Of a stretch of 64,000 bases of DNA, positions 46,440 to 56,859 are shown one piece after another. The translations under genes and the position numbers were made by a program. The notes under the pieces are model-generated. The model searched no databases. It saw nothing but the letters and a program-made list of their open reading frames with translations, and had not been told where the DNA came from. Location of the stretch: positions 248,001 to 312,000 of the forward strand of contig NC_089322.1 in assembly GCF_036669915.1 (NCBI RefSeq). The letters run 5' to 3'. The first letter of the stretch is position 1; every line of letters begins with the position of its first letter. This stretch comes from Pocillopora verrucosa (Eukaryota > Cnidaria > Anthozoa > Scleractinia > Pocilloporidae).

Positions 46440-47150
46440 AACAGAGCTTAGAGGAGCAACTATAGAATTGACTGCCAATGAGGTGGGATCATTACAACAC
46501 TACAGACCCTTTCTCCGTAACTGCCAAAAACCAGTTACAAATAGTAACGCTCTTGATGAAAGGGAACCAGTGACTGGTTTTGCTGTTATTCCTTACATAC
46601 AGGGTGTTACGGAACTCATCAAGAGAATTTTGAATAGCCACAACGTTAAAGTTGCTCAAAAATCTTTTCAGACTTTGGGACATATTTTCGCCAAACCTAA
46701 GGATCCTGTCACGAAAGAACAATGAACCGACGCCATTTATACTATTCCTTGCAATGACTGTGACAACGAATACATCGGACAGACCAAACGTCAGTTTGGT
46801 ACACGGTTAAAAGAGCACCAAAAAGCGGGTTTTTTTTGCAAAAAGGAAAATTCAGCTTTATCGGAGAATACATGCCTAACCAACCATACAATTGGGTGGG
46901 ACAATTCTAAAATTATCACAACTAATCGGCGTTACCATCAGCGCCTTTGTTTGGAGGCTTGGCATATCAACTCCGCCTACGCTCCTTTAAATCGTGACGA
47001 TGGCGGTTTGCTTCCTGACGCCTATTTACACCTCGTCAGAAAAAAAAGGCCGCTAATTAGTGATCATATAAAAGGACCTCTTGTTGCAGCGTTTAGATCA
47101 CCCCTGATGAGGGCACTAGACAGGAGTGTCGAAACGTTGGGTCTATGAAT
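46440..47150 (+). mobile_element. 5'-truncated Penelope-like element, GIY-YIG end
   Basis: One frame, broken by a single TGA at 46723, reads VIPYIQGVTELIKRIL, then YTIPCNDCDNEYIGQTKRQF and GTRLKEHQK (a GIY-YIG endonuclease signature), LCLEAWHI and ends LMRALDRSVETLGL. This is the C-terminal part of a Penelope-type retroelement; the reverse transcriptase domain is absent. The end of the frame overlaps a hammerhead-like motif. It lies in the gap where DCAF1 middle exons should be, in the opposite orientation. Confidence 0.88.
47100..47150 (+). ncRNA. Hammerhead-ribozyme-like motif
   Basis: CTGATGA is followed by GGCAC, a loop, GTGTC (able to pair with GGCAC, one G-U) and GAAAC, then GTTGGGTC. 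This matches the conserved core CUGAUGA, helix II, GAAA of hammerhead ribozymes, which are known from Penelope-like elements. Helix I is not convincing here, so activity is doubtful. Confidence 0.5.
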
Positions 47151-48072
47151 CGTAACTTCTTCGGTTACATTCATTAAATCTGCAAACCAGAGTAGCGTCA
47201 AACTATGTCTGATTGTCCACCTGGTTGCCGTGTGAACTTTAATATAACAACAGTTAATTTTTATTCATTATGGAAGGATTAACCATCGATCATTTAAACA
47301 TAGAGCAGTGGACAGGCCTCGAAAAATGACATTTAAAATACAGAGAGAAAAATTAAGAAAAATCTTAAGTCAATAATACTAAAAGGCTACCTGTATCCTT
47401 TAGAAGGCAGTAGAAAATCACTACAACTAATGTTCTGATACGATTTTGATTTTTGAATTATCAAAAACATCAATTCCTTGAGTTGAAACGATTTCCGAGA
47501 ATTTCCAATTCCGGTAGCACAGTCCGACAGTCCTGGGGCCAATACTGGTAACAGAACTTCCTTTATTCGTGGTTAGTGCAATCAACATGGTGGACTACAA
47601 AAACGTGTCTCCTACGCATGATCGTGCGAGTAGCCGCTGACCAACACTAAAGGCAGACCTTTCCAATGACGTACCTATTACTTGTCACTCCCCAGTCTGA
47701 CGATAGGGAGATCAACTGAAACAGCAGGGTGAAGCCTTGAAGTCTGTTCATCACCTTTGGGATGGAAGGAAAAAATGTTAAATAATAGCGAACTTGAGCA
47801 GTCAGGAATGAAACGCCGAGGAAGACGTCGACTAAAATAATGAATTTTTATTTCTGGTTCGGATTTTGCGAATGGCTGAGTGTGTTTACCGTCTCTTACT
47901 GTGCCAGACCACAATCTTAGCATAACATATGTGAGCCTGGTTGAGTTCCAAATGGAAATTTTACTCTTATGCCATCAGGGTTTCCGTAAATAAATAACAT
48001 AACATATTGAATTTGCTCATCTGACAATATACAATTTTCTCCTAAAATTAAGGAGTAGGCTTGAAAATTCAC

Positions 48073-48283
48073 CTTATACGCTGGAACTGGAACAGGTGGT
48101 GTTCCACCCTCGTTCCTTGCCATAGATCTCCTCAGCGCATCTGCCCTGATGTGAAGATGGGCATTAAAGTATCTCCGTAGAGCCATGCAAGTGCATGTGA
48201 TTTGCTGTCTGCCGGCTGCCAAACACCTCATCATTATTCAGTAGTTCTGCCTCGTCGGGACGAAGGATTGAAAGTGTACTTAG
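48073..48283 (-). pseudogene. DCAF1: DCAF1 exon with 4-nt insertion
   Basis: The exon (acceptor GTGGCAG, donor AAG|GTGAAT) begins [29 protein letters not shown] and then must jump frame to [13 protein letters not shown] and [10 protein letters not shown]. The expected CAC-ACT junction contains four extra bases (ATGC), giving 211 nt instead of 207. This is a clear disabling frameshift unless it is an assembly error. Confidence 0.88.
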
Positions 48284-48509
48284 CTGCCACAACATGGTTA
48301 AACAAAAAAAGATTATTTTAGAATGGTTTGCAGCCAGTAATATTCGTTGTTTTCAAGATGCAAACGCGAGTGGAATAGGACCGTAAAATGGCTTGAAAAA
48401 ATTCAAACGAGTCTGCGCAGTCTGGAAAATGCAAACACGGCGTGTACTAAATACTTGTTAATTCATAGCGGTCGGCATGTCTCTAAACTACTTTTCAAAA
48501 GTAACTAAC

Positions 48510-48790
48510 CGTGATTTACTGAAGTGGAGGTTGCTGGCTAGTAGCGGATATTCACCGAGTCTCGAAGCCGCGAGGTGAATATCCACCGCCAGCCATCGAC
48601 ACTGAGGTGAATAGTTATAGTATATACTTAAACAGAAAGATGATATAGCAAAAAGGATGATTCTAACTCATTTATTCCCGCGATGATTGCAATATTTCCG
48701 CGCGCAAATCACGCGCGAGTTACTCGGAGGTGAACAGCAACGGATATTCGGAGTTTGAGTAGCCAATCAGAATGGGCTTTCAACGTTATC
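48510..48790. repeat. Inverted-repeat element, GGATATTCACC family
   Basis: TGGCTAGTAGCGGATATTCACC and GGTGAATATCCACCGCCAGCCA form inverted halves around CGAGTCTCGAAGCCGCGA, followed by a tail with GCGCGCAAATCACGCGCG. A diverged relative lies at 35538-35625. Confidence 0.65.
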
Positions 48791-49031
48791 CACTATTTTA
48801 TTAATTAAATAATCACATTTTACGTTAGTTATTCTTTTATTTCTTTACGTATTGCAAAATATTTCGAATGAGTGTTATTAAGAGAAATTGCTACTCCTAC
48901 GAGAACGGAAAGGTCACAGAACAAATAGACCTCGTGGTATGATCCTACTCCAAGCGATTGAACTACACGATCCACGTTTCTCTGGGGTCCAAACTGTGTT
49001 GTGTAATTAATAAATAAAACTGACTAATTAC

Positions 49032-49211
49032 CTGGTTCACAAGCTTCCGCAGACCATCATTACTGTCGAACAATTCCAGCACTGCTCGAAATGAACACGT
49101 GAGCGAGAAAAAGAGAGGTGCGTGACATCTGCCAGAGTCGTGAGAACATTCTAGAAGCCACAATGCACACTTGACCAGGTCATTCAGCACAGGGTTTGGT
49201 AGGAGGGACAC
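49032..49211 (-). pseudogene. DCAF1: DCAF1 exon, [16 protein letters not shown]
   Basis: 180 nt, phase 0-0, acceptor TTGTTTCAG, donor GTAATT. Reads [20 protein letters not shown], then [20 protein letters not shown] and [15 protein letters not shown], one of the most conserved DCAF1 segments, with no break inside this exon. Confidence 0.9.
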
Positions 49212-49640
49212 CTGAAACAAGTTACTTGAAACAGTTAAGGAGGTTCTGTCGACATATTCTGTTGGTTAATTTCATGATTCTCTGGCCTATGTAGAAAAAA
49301 GAGCACCAAGAATTTAATTATTCGAAGTTTTTTTCTGGAATTAATGGTAGTTTTGTAAGATAACATTTTTTGAGTGTTTATCTTTATGTTTCTTATCTTT
49401 ATCTTTTTCTATCTCCTTGCTTGCGATTCTGTTTATCCATTTAACCAGTTTTTCTTTTATTTCTTCCTTATCTCTCTTCATGCAGCAATAAGTGCTGTGA
49501 AGTTTTTTCTACCTGAAGGTTATACGTTATACATAAATAAGCTTTTTCTTGGGGGGGGAAGGGAGAGGGAGATTGATGAAAAATAAGCAGAGATGTGTTA
49601 TTCATTGTTATTTCATGTTTAACGGAATGATACTTGTTAC

Positions 49641-49746
49641 CTCTTTCTTTTAGAAAAAAACTGGTCTGCTCTAGTAACCGCTGGACACCGTTATGAGTCA
49701 CAAATTCTGTGGCAAACTTTTTATGACAAAGAAGGGATGCCAAATA
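49641..49746 (-). pseudogene. DCAF1: DCAF1 exon, LASLLCHKKFATEF
   Basis: Reads YLASLLCHKKFATEFVTHNG then VQRLLEQ, matching [25 protein letters not shown]. The donor GTAACA at 49640 leaves phase 1 whereas the next exon needs phase 0, and the following conserved GVSMCLYYLSYNQDAMERV segment is missing. Confidence 0.8.
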
Positions 49747-49824
49747 CTAAAAAGACAATAAAAGGAAATAGCTTTTAAATTCTTAAATTGTCAGATCTCA
49801 GTCGGTACAATGCATTATTGTCTT

Positions 49825-50035
49825 AACCTTTAACTCCCACGAGTGACCAAGACAGAATTTCTCCTTACAATATCAATGACAATATCAACCAGATAAGTAA
49901 CGAGAATAGTAAAAATGATCAATTCGGGCAGGATTAGCTGATCCAATACTAAATTATCCGAACTAACATTATAAGAATTCTATGGTTGACAGTAAGGAGA
50001 ATTACAAATTTGATCTGGGAGTTGAAGAGTTAAAG
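49825..50035. repeat. TTTAACTCCCA element copy
   Basis: Begins TTTAACTCCCACGAGTGACC and ends GATCTGGGAGTTGAAGAGTTAAAG, so the termini are imperfect inverted repeats. Non-coding, MITE-like. Confidence 0.7.
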
Positions 50036-50299
50036 TAGTGTTTTTCAAGAGGGATGAATGTGGTAGAGTGTCTAAAGGTTCATTTACACAAAAGACAGAG
50101 TTGGAGTTGAATTCTTCATTAGTCGTAGGAATGCCGGCGAACCGGAGAAAATCGAGAGTCGGAGTCGCAAGTGGAGCTGTTACGGGAAAATTCATTGATT
50201 TTCCCGTGTGTGTTATTCGGAACATATTTATTCGTAAACTTTCACATTTAACCATTTCAAGTACTTTCATTTCAATAAATCAAAAAATGCATAAAAACC

Positions 50300-51840
50300 A
50301 CAGTAGCTTTTGAATAGATTTTTGTTGTTCCTCGCTTTCATCATATGTACCTGCTTGTCGGCACTTTTGTTATTTATTACATGGTTTTTTTTTAGGTAAA
50401 TATAAGTGTTAATGGTCTTTATGGAAACATTGGTTTTCATGGTAGATAGCAGCTGAGTTTAAACGCGCAAATCTAATTTCTTTTCATGCAATGGTTTCCA
50501 AACCAATCTTGTATAAATAAGCAGAAACTTTTAATTGCTTTTTCGTTTTTTATTTCCTGAGCTGCGCTACTGCAATTAAGATAGGTATTGTTTTCTATAC
50601 CAGAGCTGTAAATTCGCACCTAGGTTTCCTACTTTAATGGCCTAAAGTTTATTGCATCCGTCTTTTTAATTTTGAGCTTCTTTCCGTCGTAGAAACAGAT
50701 GGAATATTTAAGTAGTTTTGTTTAACTTCAAAGAGACTTTTTTCCGCTCCTTTGTGTCCTTATCCAAATATTGCGATTTGTGTAACAATAGCACTTCGCA
50801 CCAGTTACTTCTTAAGCAAGTACCTTGTACAGCTTTGATGATTACAAACTAGAGTATGCTAGAGGTCATGTCGCTTGTTGGCCTGACCTAGAATAAAAGT
50901 ACTGTGGAACCAAAGATTGTCTTATCCTTGACGTCCGTATAAGCTCGCTCGAAGTAGATCTCCGTGTACCAGGAAATCGTGACGAGTTTCCGTTCTCGCT
51001 GCCAAGTCGTCTCTACAGAGTTAGTTCCCCCAGTTGTTGTTGTTCCGTCCGCGAAGAGCCAGTTTTCCAGTCTTGGGGCGAAAACGTATCGTCACAGAGC
51101 CCAAAGCTTGACGAAATCGGAGTCGGAATATTCCGAACAATATATTTTCTTCTGTTTCCGCTAATAACTCCAACGCTTATGATCTAGTGAAAACTAGATT
51201 GTCGGAATCACAGGCAATGCCAGTTCTTAGCTGAGCTAACCGACGGCTCACAACTCCAGCAATTCATTTTTCACATATCATTAGCGAAGGAGTCATAAGT
51301 GGCATCAGTATTTTGCTTCTGACTCTTTGGTTTGATTTCACAAGGTCATATCGCTCTGCTCTTTTTTTTTCTTTAGAAGTCGATCCAAGTTGATAATGAA
51401 GGAGAGACAAATTTCTTTGTTTGTGAAGTCTCTTCGAAAATTCCACATCCGTTTTCAACGCTAAGTTGATTGTTCTGCACTGCAAAAAAATATTTGAGGG
51501 ATAAAAAGCAAAAGAATACGTCCTCAATTTGGCTCTAATATATACACGTATATTTTGTCTTTAAACATCATCAGATCCTAGAAGCGCACAGTTTTCCTTA
51601 AGCTTTACTCTCCGGAAATTCTTGGCCTCTCTAGTCAAAATAAATGTCCACCAAAAAAAGGACGAGCATATTTTTACACTAAACAGAGGCTACTGTTTAA
51701 TAGTTGGTCCTCACTCAAATTTGTTAAGTTTCTAAATTATCCTTTCAGATTGAGTACACGTTTCTCACAAGCTTCCCACAAACTTCAGTGGAGAGAGTCT
51801 TACTGTTCTTCACATTACATCAAATGCTCAAGTGCCTAAT
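50300..51840. other. Non-coding stretch in DCAF1 pseudogene intron
   Basis: No exon, known repeat or RNA recognised. Short frames on both strands lack splice support. Confidence 0.5.
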
Positions 51841-51852
51841 TACAGCACATAC

Positions 51853-52049
51853 CTCCTGATATTCTCCCAAGGGAGTCAGATACTGCAGAATTAGTCTCTG
51901 CTGCATGCCAAGAGTCAGGGGGGAGAGGGAAAAGGGCATAGGGACTATGTGGTCCCCTCCCTTAGGTGCACAAGTTACATTTCCAGTGGAACGGAAACCC
52001 CTGCTTGTTTTAATTAACAATGGATGTTTTGCTTGTAGACAACTTTTAC
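51853..52049 (-). pseudogene. DCAF1: DCAF1 exon, [15 protein letters not shown]
   Basis: 197 nt between TTTGTTTCAG and GTATGT. The end is almost identical to the conserved [15 protein letters not shown]; the first part is not alignable to DCAF1. The next conserved stretch (RELMMFYIDLKQT) is not found downstream. Confidence 0.85.
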
Positions 52050-52314
52050 CTGAAACAAAAAGGAAATATTTATTAATATTAAGGAAACTGAGCTGGCTTG
52101 TGCAGGGCAAACCTACTTGGAGTACTTCCTTGCTGGCACTCCCCCCCCCCTCCCTCACTCCACCCCCCCCCTCCCTTGACACAAAAGAAGAAAAACAAAT
52201 GATAATAAGCACAAATACTGAAGTGCTTGAGGAAGGACACTTCTCAATCCATGTTATTGTGACCACCTAGATGTACTATCAAATCCCTCTAGTTCAAAAT
52301 TGAAAGCTAACCTT

Positions 52315-52520
52315 GTTTCCCTTAAACTCCCAGAAGTGATCAACATGTACCTTCTCTCTATAATGTACATATGTAATTCACTTAACAGCTATTAAGAATA
52401 CACAAACTTATCAAGCAGAGGTTGTTATCTTGATCTAAATACCAAATTCTCATAACTAATTTACATGGAAAGATGTAGCAAATATATGGGAGAATTAACA
52501 ATCTGATTTTGGGAGTCAAA
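52315..52520. repeat. TTTAACTCCCA element copy
   Basis: Begins CCCTTAAACTCCCAGAAGTG and ends with GGGAGTCAAATAGG after AGAATTAACAATCTGA. It lies in a DCAF1 pseudogene intron. Confidence 0.65.
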
Positions 52521-53168
52521 TAGGATTTGAAGAAGGTGGCTTCCTTGGTAAGGCACCTGCCAGAGAATTTCCCTCTTGTAATCCCATTCCTCCCATTTGG
52601 AATAAACTGGCTTAAAACAGAGTTTTTGGTGCCAAACTTTCACAGATGATCATTAAATATTTTTGTTCTTGATAACAATTGTTTAACTGATCGTTTTATT
52701 CCTGATCAAAATTTTCCATTCCCTGACATGCAGGCCTGCTCCCTGAGTTTCACACAAAAAGTCCTCTGAAAGGATATAAGGTAAATGTCTACCAAAATTT
52801 GAGTCAGTCCACTGTTGGAAACTCATTTTATCAAAACTCATTTATAAAGGTAAAAGTTGACTGAAAGAACTCTAGAAGATCAAGGTGTTTTAGGTCTCAC
52901 ATCGTGAGTTTGCATGAAAGTTCCCAGAGTATAACTGCCTATTCACTACAGAATACCCACTGGAGCTCCTACTGGTGCTGGGTCTTACTGAAAGCACTGC
53001 CTTGGCTGTCAAAGTGAAAACCCAAAGGAGAATAATTGAGCCTTCAAGTTGCAAACCAGTAATACCACTCAGTTTGAAAAGACACTTAAATCAACTTAAA
53101 GTTGTTAGAAAATTCAACTCACTGGCAGAGGGGCAATCTGAGTTACAATACTCAAAAAGTGAACTAAC

Positions 53169-53390
53169 CCTTTCCATTGCCTATTTGCTTCTTCCACTTC
53201 TCCATTACACAAACCAGATGTTTTACCATTCTGTGGCACTGTGCATGATGGTCCTGGCTCAGCAAGATTCACTTTCTTTACTTTGTTACTCACAATGTTA
53301 CTTTTTTTGCTCTTGTTCCTATTTGTCTTTGCTTTCAGGATAATCCTGTTTAACAGGTCTGTCACAAGGGACTGTGTAAGGTCTGACAAG
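53169..53390 (-). pseudogene. DCAF1: DCAF1 linker exon (probable)
   Basis: An open frame reading LLNRIILKAKTNRNKSKKSN and continuing to NRQWKG before GTTAGT. Composition and position fit the poorly conserved linker of DCAF1, but there is no diagnostic motif; the start is uncertain. Confidence 0.4.
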
Positions 53391-53654
53391 TCCTTTCAAA
53401 TTTGCAGCTGCCAATGCAGGGAACTTAAACATGTGAAATTCAACATTTAATCCTCAGCGTATAGTTTAAAAAAGGTGTTCCAAAAAATAAAATGCCATGA
53501 GTGACAAAAGACAATTCCTGAGAAATTGTGCAAGTTAATATCAAGTATTTATTTTTTTCTAAAAAGGAAGGGAGTGCCATGCCACAGAAACTGGACACAA
53601 TTTCTGGACTTTAACATGAAACTCAAGCTGACAAAAAAATGTCACATCTTAAGA

Positions 53655-53925
53655 TTATTAACACTTTAACTCCCAGAAGTGATTAACATGTAACTTCTCC
53701 CTATAATATTCATACATTATCCAGCACAAAGGTAATGAGAATAGTCAGACTTATCAGGAAGAAGTTGTCATCTTGATCTAATATCTTGTAAATATGTACG
53801 AAAATAAAAAAATAAAAGTGTGAAAAGTGTGAAACACCAAATTCTCGTAACGAATTTACAAGGAAATGTGTAGCAGCTAGAGGAGAGAATTTAAATCAGA
53901 TCTTGAGAGTTGAAGGATTTAGAAT
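53655..53925. repeat. TTTAACTCCCA element copy
   Basis: Begins ACTTTAACTCCCAGAAGTGA and ends AGATCTTGAGAGTTGAAGG, close to the copies at 52315 and 60095. It lies beside a DCAF1 exon. Confidence 0.7.
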
Positions 53926-53941
53926 ACCTTACTAAATTTAC

Positions 53942-54100
53942 CATATCTTGAAAAACTGCAGCACTTTCCAGCCCAGGCATGGCATTTAACAACACTCTGG
54001 CTGCAGTGCAGTTCAGATCAAACTGTTCCACAGCGCTCATGATGTAGGAGTTCATTAGTTTGTCCATAAATTCATCATTTCTGAACAGTGCCTTTCCATG
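53942..54100 (-). pseudogene. DCAF1: DCAF1 exon, FRNDEFMDKL segment
   Basis: 159 nt between ACATAG and GTAAAT, reading FRNDEFMDKLMNSYIMSA and then AARVLLNAMPGLESAAVFQD. It matches the conserved FKNDDFMNALVNAYVM...LLLDIMPGLETAVVFQ stretch. The DPDPFDDRHPGR segment expected just before it is absent from the 260 bp separating it from the first exon. Confidence 0.85.
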
Positions 54101-54359
54101 CTATGTTTCATTCGTTCTGAGAGGGGAAAAGGATTTTTTTTTTGGTGTGTAATTACAGCCACATGCCAATCCAACAACAGTTTTATCACAAGCAGGGTAA
54201 AATTTCCGCATCGCCCCATCCTACATTATGCATTCAGTTCTTGGATAGAGAAAACAATGACAAAAACAACACATAGCCATTGGGGAAACAGATTTGTTTT
54301 ACGATAGTAGGGGGCTGTGCGGAAATTTTACCAAAAATACTACTACTATTACACTTCAC

Positions 54360-54535
54360 CAACCTTTGCAGTGTTTTAACGGGTGATACATTATCCTGAT
54401 CTTCCTTTCGCCAAGTATCCAAAGGATTACTGAGTTCAGAGGTGCTATCCAATGCAGCCGTGGCCAAAACAAATAGACAGTTTACCACAACGAATCCACA
54501 ACGTGTAGAGTTTCGAAGATTGAAAAGCCCGCCAT
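54360..54535 (-). pseudogene. DCAF1: DCAF1 first exon, with possible 41-nt intron
   Basis: ATG at 54535-54533 in the context AAAATGGCG reads MAGFSIFETLHVVDSL and then hits TAA. Removing 54485-54445 (GTAAAC...GATAG, 41 nt) restores a frame that continues TSELSNPLDTWRKEDQDN, which aligns with the human start (VHVDS, ELTTLLEQWEKE). Without that step the open frame upstream has no ATG. The 41 nt is either a very small intron or an insertion. Confidence 0.6.
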
Positions 54536-55051
54536 TTTTGATCCGAAAGATATAATGATACAGGATTACATGGTCTTCCTCTTCGAAAGTGATCTCGCTT
54601 TTCTCGGCATCATTACTCTGATATTACTGCAAGTGATTTTGTTGACTGTATCAAGGTCAGATGTAATTCCCGTGTGTAAACTATATTTACGTCAATTAGT
54701 CACATGGCGAGTTCCAACACAAGACGCGCTAGTTCCCAGGCTATTATCAAATTTCGCGAGGAATGCCTAGTTGTTATTGACCTCTAACCAGTCTTTTTTA
54801 TCTTGCAACTCGGTCGGCTGTGATCTTCTTTGGAATGGTTCACATTTAACGACCAAAAATAATCATGACAAATGAATGACATCCGTTTTATTTTGCCCTC
54901 CTTAATTTTTGATTCTAGTTTGATAAATTTTTTGAAGTGCTTAAGAGGAAATTAGAGTACCACAACTGAAGTTCAGAAAGGTACACGCAAGTTACTTAAA
55001 CAGTTACAAGTTCCTTTATGATTTTACATTTTCTTCTTTGAAGGCTCATCA

Positions 55052-55279
55052 TCAGATGATAAACCCGGACAAGTTTTCTGTGTAAGGTATGGAGTAGCAT
55101 GGAGATCTGGTTTTCATACAATGTTTACCCCAATTGTCGTTTCTGAATTTTACAGGAAATGTGTTACTTTTTGGTCCATCATTTTCTGTCATTTGTCCTG
55201 ACTTTCTCTGATACTTGTCTTCTGAATTTTTCAAATTGTTCATTAACAGAATAAACTTGCAAAAAATGTTCCCCGGCAT
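55052..55279 (-). CDS. Unrecognised 75-codon frame
   Basis: A complete ATG-to-stop frame, MPGNIFCKFILLMNNLKNSE ... CYSIPYTENLSGFII, polar and rich in Lys, Asn and Ser with four cysteines. Amino-acid use looks more protein-like than neighbouring frames and the ATG lies after AACATTTTTTGC-type coding sequence rather than in a repeat. I do not recognise a family. It could be an exon, a small gene, or chance. Confidence 0.25.
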   Translation of the reverse strand: MPGNIFCKFILLMNNLKNSEDKYQRKSGQMTENDGPKSNTFPVKFRNDNWGKHCMKTRSPCYSIPYTENLSGFII

Positions 55280-55669
55280 CTGAAAATATTGACCGATCGG
55301 CTTGACAAGTATATAACCATCTTTTGGATTCTGCCATATTTACTCCCCTGGTCTGGGAACTAAATGATCTTTACGTAGGATATTAAAACGGTCTTCAAAT
55401 GAGGTCCTCCAAAACAAAGAAAAATACTCATTACCAGCCACAAAATCTACAAGTAGTTAATCATACAAGTAAACAGACAATCATGCAATCGAGCAATCAG
55501 AATTATGGACAATTCCATGCCGTTAAATGTGGAAGTCGTTATTGGTATTTTACTTGGTTCTCAGGGCAAGTTTTGTTTACCGATCGCACTGCAAATCAAT
55601 GCAAAACCAAATCTATAATTCCAACCAAATTTTTGCTTTCTCCTCTGTTTTCCTTTCTGCTGGCAATAG

Positions 55670-56313
55670 GTTGGATCAACAGCTAAAGAACCTTGAGGAC
55701 AGCCAACCCGATGGTCTCCTGACAGCAGCATGTATATTGCATACCTCCGCTATTTGCAAGACAAGCGTCGAGAAGACTTGCTATTATCCATGCATGTCAA
55801 GTGCTCAGAAAGGTGGTTTCTCTCACAGCTAATGAAGAAATATGCAGGTATTGCATTGATATGTTCCAGTGCTAAAAGTCGTCGATAAGACGTCCGATTA
55901 TAGCTAACCAACATATCGTAATGAAATGATTGTAGTGTAGGCTTTCTAAGGTATCATTTTGACTCATGCTGTGTTAATTCTTTAGATGGACAAGCCATTG
56001 CAAAACAGCTTTGTGCCCAAATTACGAAGGCAACGGGAGCCATTAAACGGCTGGTCAAGGAGTACACAGGACAAAACTTTGACACGGTGGGTTGTAAATA
56101 CCCCTTACAATTGCGGTTGAAGACGCGTTAAGCATCGACAGTCCACTGTGGAATGTACTAAACGATGATATCCAACAGCAGTCTGCTGTTCCCTATTGTT
56201 CAAAGAGACAACTCATTGATTTGGTTCACACACTAAAAAGATGCTTAGAGGAAATATCCAGCACCAAGGAGGAAATGGCTCGGATGTTCAGTCATTTCGT
56301 GGGAAAGTTGAAG
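55670..56313 (+). pseudogene. Frameshifted fragment of an expanded cnidarian gene family
   Basis: Exon one (55670-55847) reads LDQQLKNLEDSQPDGLLTAA and then, after a frame change near 55726, YIAYLRYLQDKRREDLLLSM and SERWFLSQLMKKYA. Exon two (55986-56086, phase 1 in) reads DGQAIAKQLCAQITKATGAI KRLVKEY. After the donor position the next part needs another frame change at a C run near 56100 and reads TIAVEDALSID and then VPYCSKRQLIDLVHTLKRC. I recall this KRREDLL/ATGxxKRLVKEY pattern from many uncharacterised coral proteins, function unknown. Two frameshifts make this copy a pseudogene. Confidence 0.65.
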
Positions 56314-56859
56314 GTATTGGACACTTAGATGTACTTCCTTCTCGCGTTGCTCTATGCTAAATATTCGCCTTTTTACTTACGTCTTTTCTTGTTCTCCTTC
56401 ACGTTCCTTTCACCGCATTCTGCATATTTTGGTGTCCTCTCTAACTTTCTTACGTGTTTTTCTCGACTTACTTTACGTAATTACTTCTTGTTTTTTTTTT
56501 TGGTCGCTCAGTCTCTTTCTTTTCGTCCTATTTTCACTCAAAACCCTCTCTCCACAAACTTGAATCATAACAATTTCTTCTCGTTGACAAAGCTTTAGCT
56601 CTGCCGGTATTGTTGCTTTGCGAGTTGATCAGAAAATGCAAAATACTGAGAATTACTGTTCAACTTCAACCTCACCAGTTTGATTTCGCGCTCAAAACGC
56701 GGGTTGCAAATTATTTGCTTACGCGGCTTCACATCTATCAGCCTACGTGAAGCCCTCGTGCAATGCCTAGTCGTGTGCTCGCGGTACGCTACACTGAAGC
56801 TCGACACTCGAGTATGCGCACTTCATTGTCATCTGCCGGTGTTTCCTGGCGTACACCTC

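Larger units (their letters stand above)
40198..54535 (-). pseudogene. DCAF1: DCAF1 (VprBP) duplicated pseudogene
   Basis: Exons on the - strand match, in order, segments of DCAF1, the substrate receptor of the CUL4-DDB1 ubiquitin ligase: N-terminal LDTW...; [65 protein letters not shown]; then WD40-type segments ([19 protein letters not shown]) and an acidic end. Introns are retained, so it is not a processed copy. Large conserved parts are not found: the stretch after the first exon, the middle after the LRRYF exon (with most of the helical repeats), the first WD40 strands, and the segment before the acidic tail. Two exons carry 4-nt insertions that break the frame (48283-48073 and 44292-44204). 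A Penelope fragment sits in the gap at 46.4-47.2 kb. A working but very divergent paralogue is the less likely alternative. Confidence 0.85.

Noticed and set aside
50038..50313. 91-codon + strand frame with an opposing - strand frame
   Set aside because: Neither has splice context or a recognisable motif, and they overlap each other antisense.
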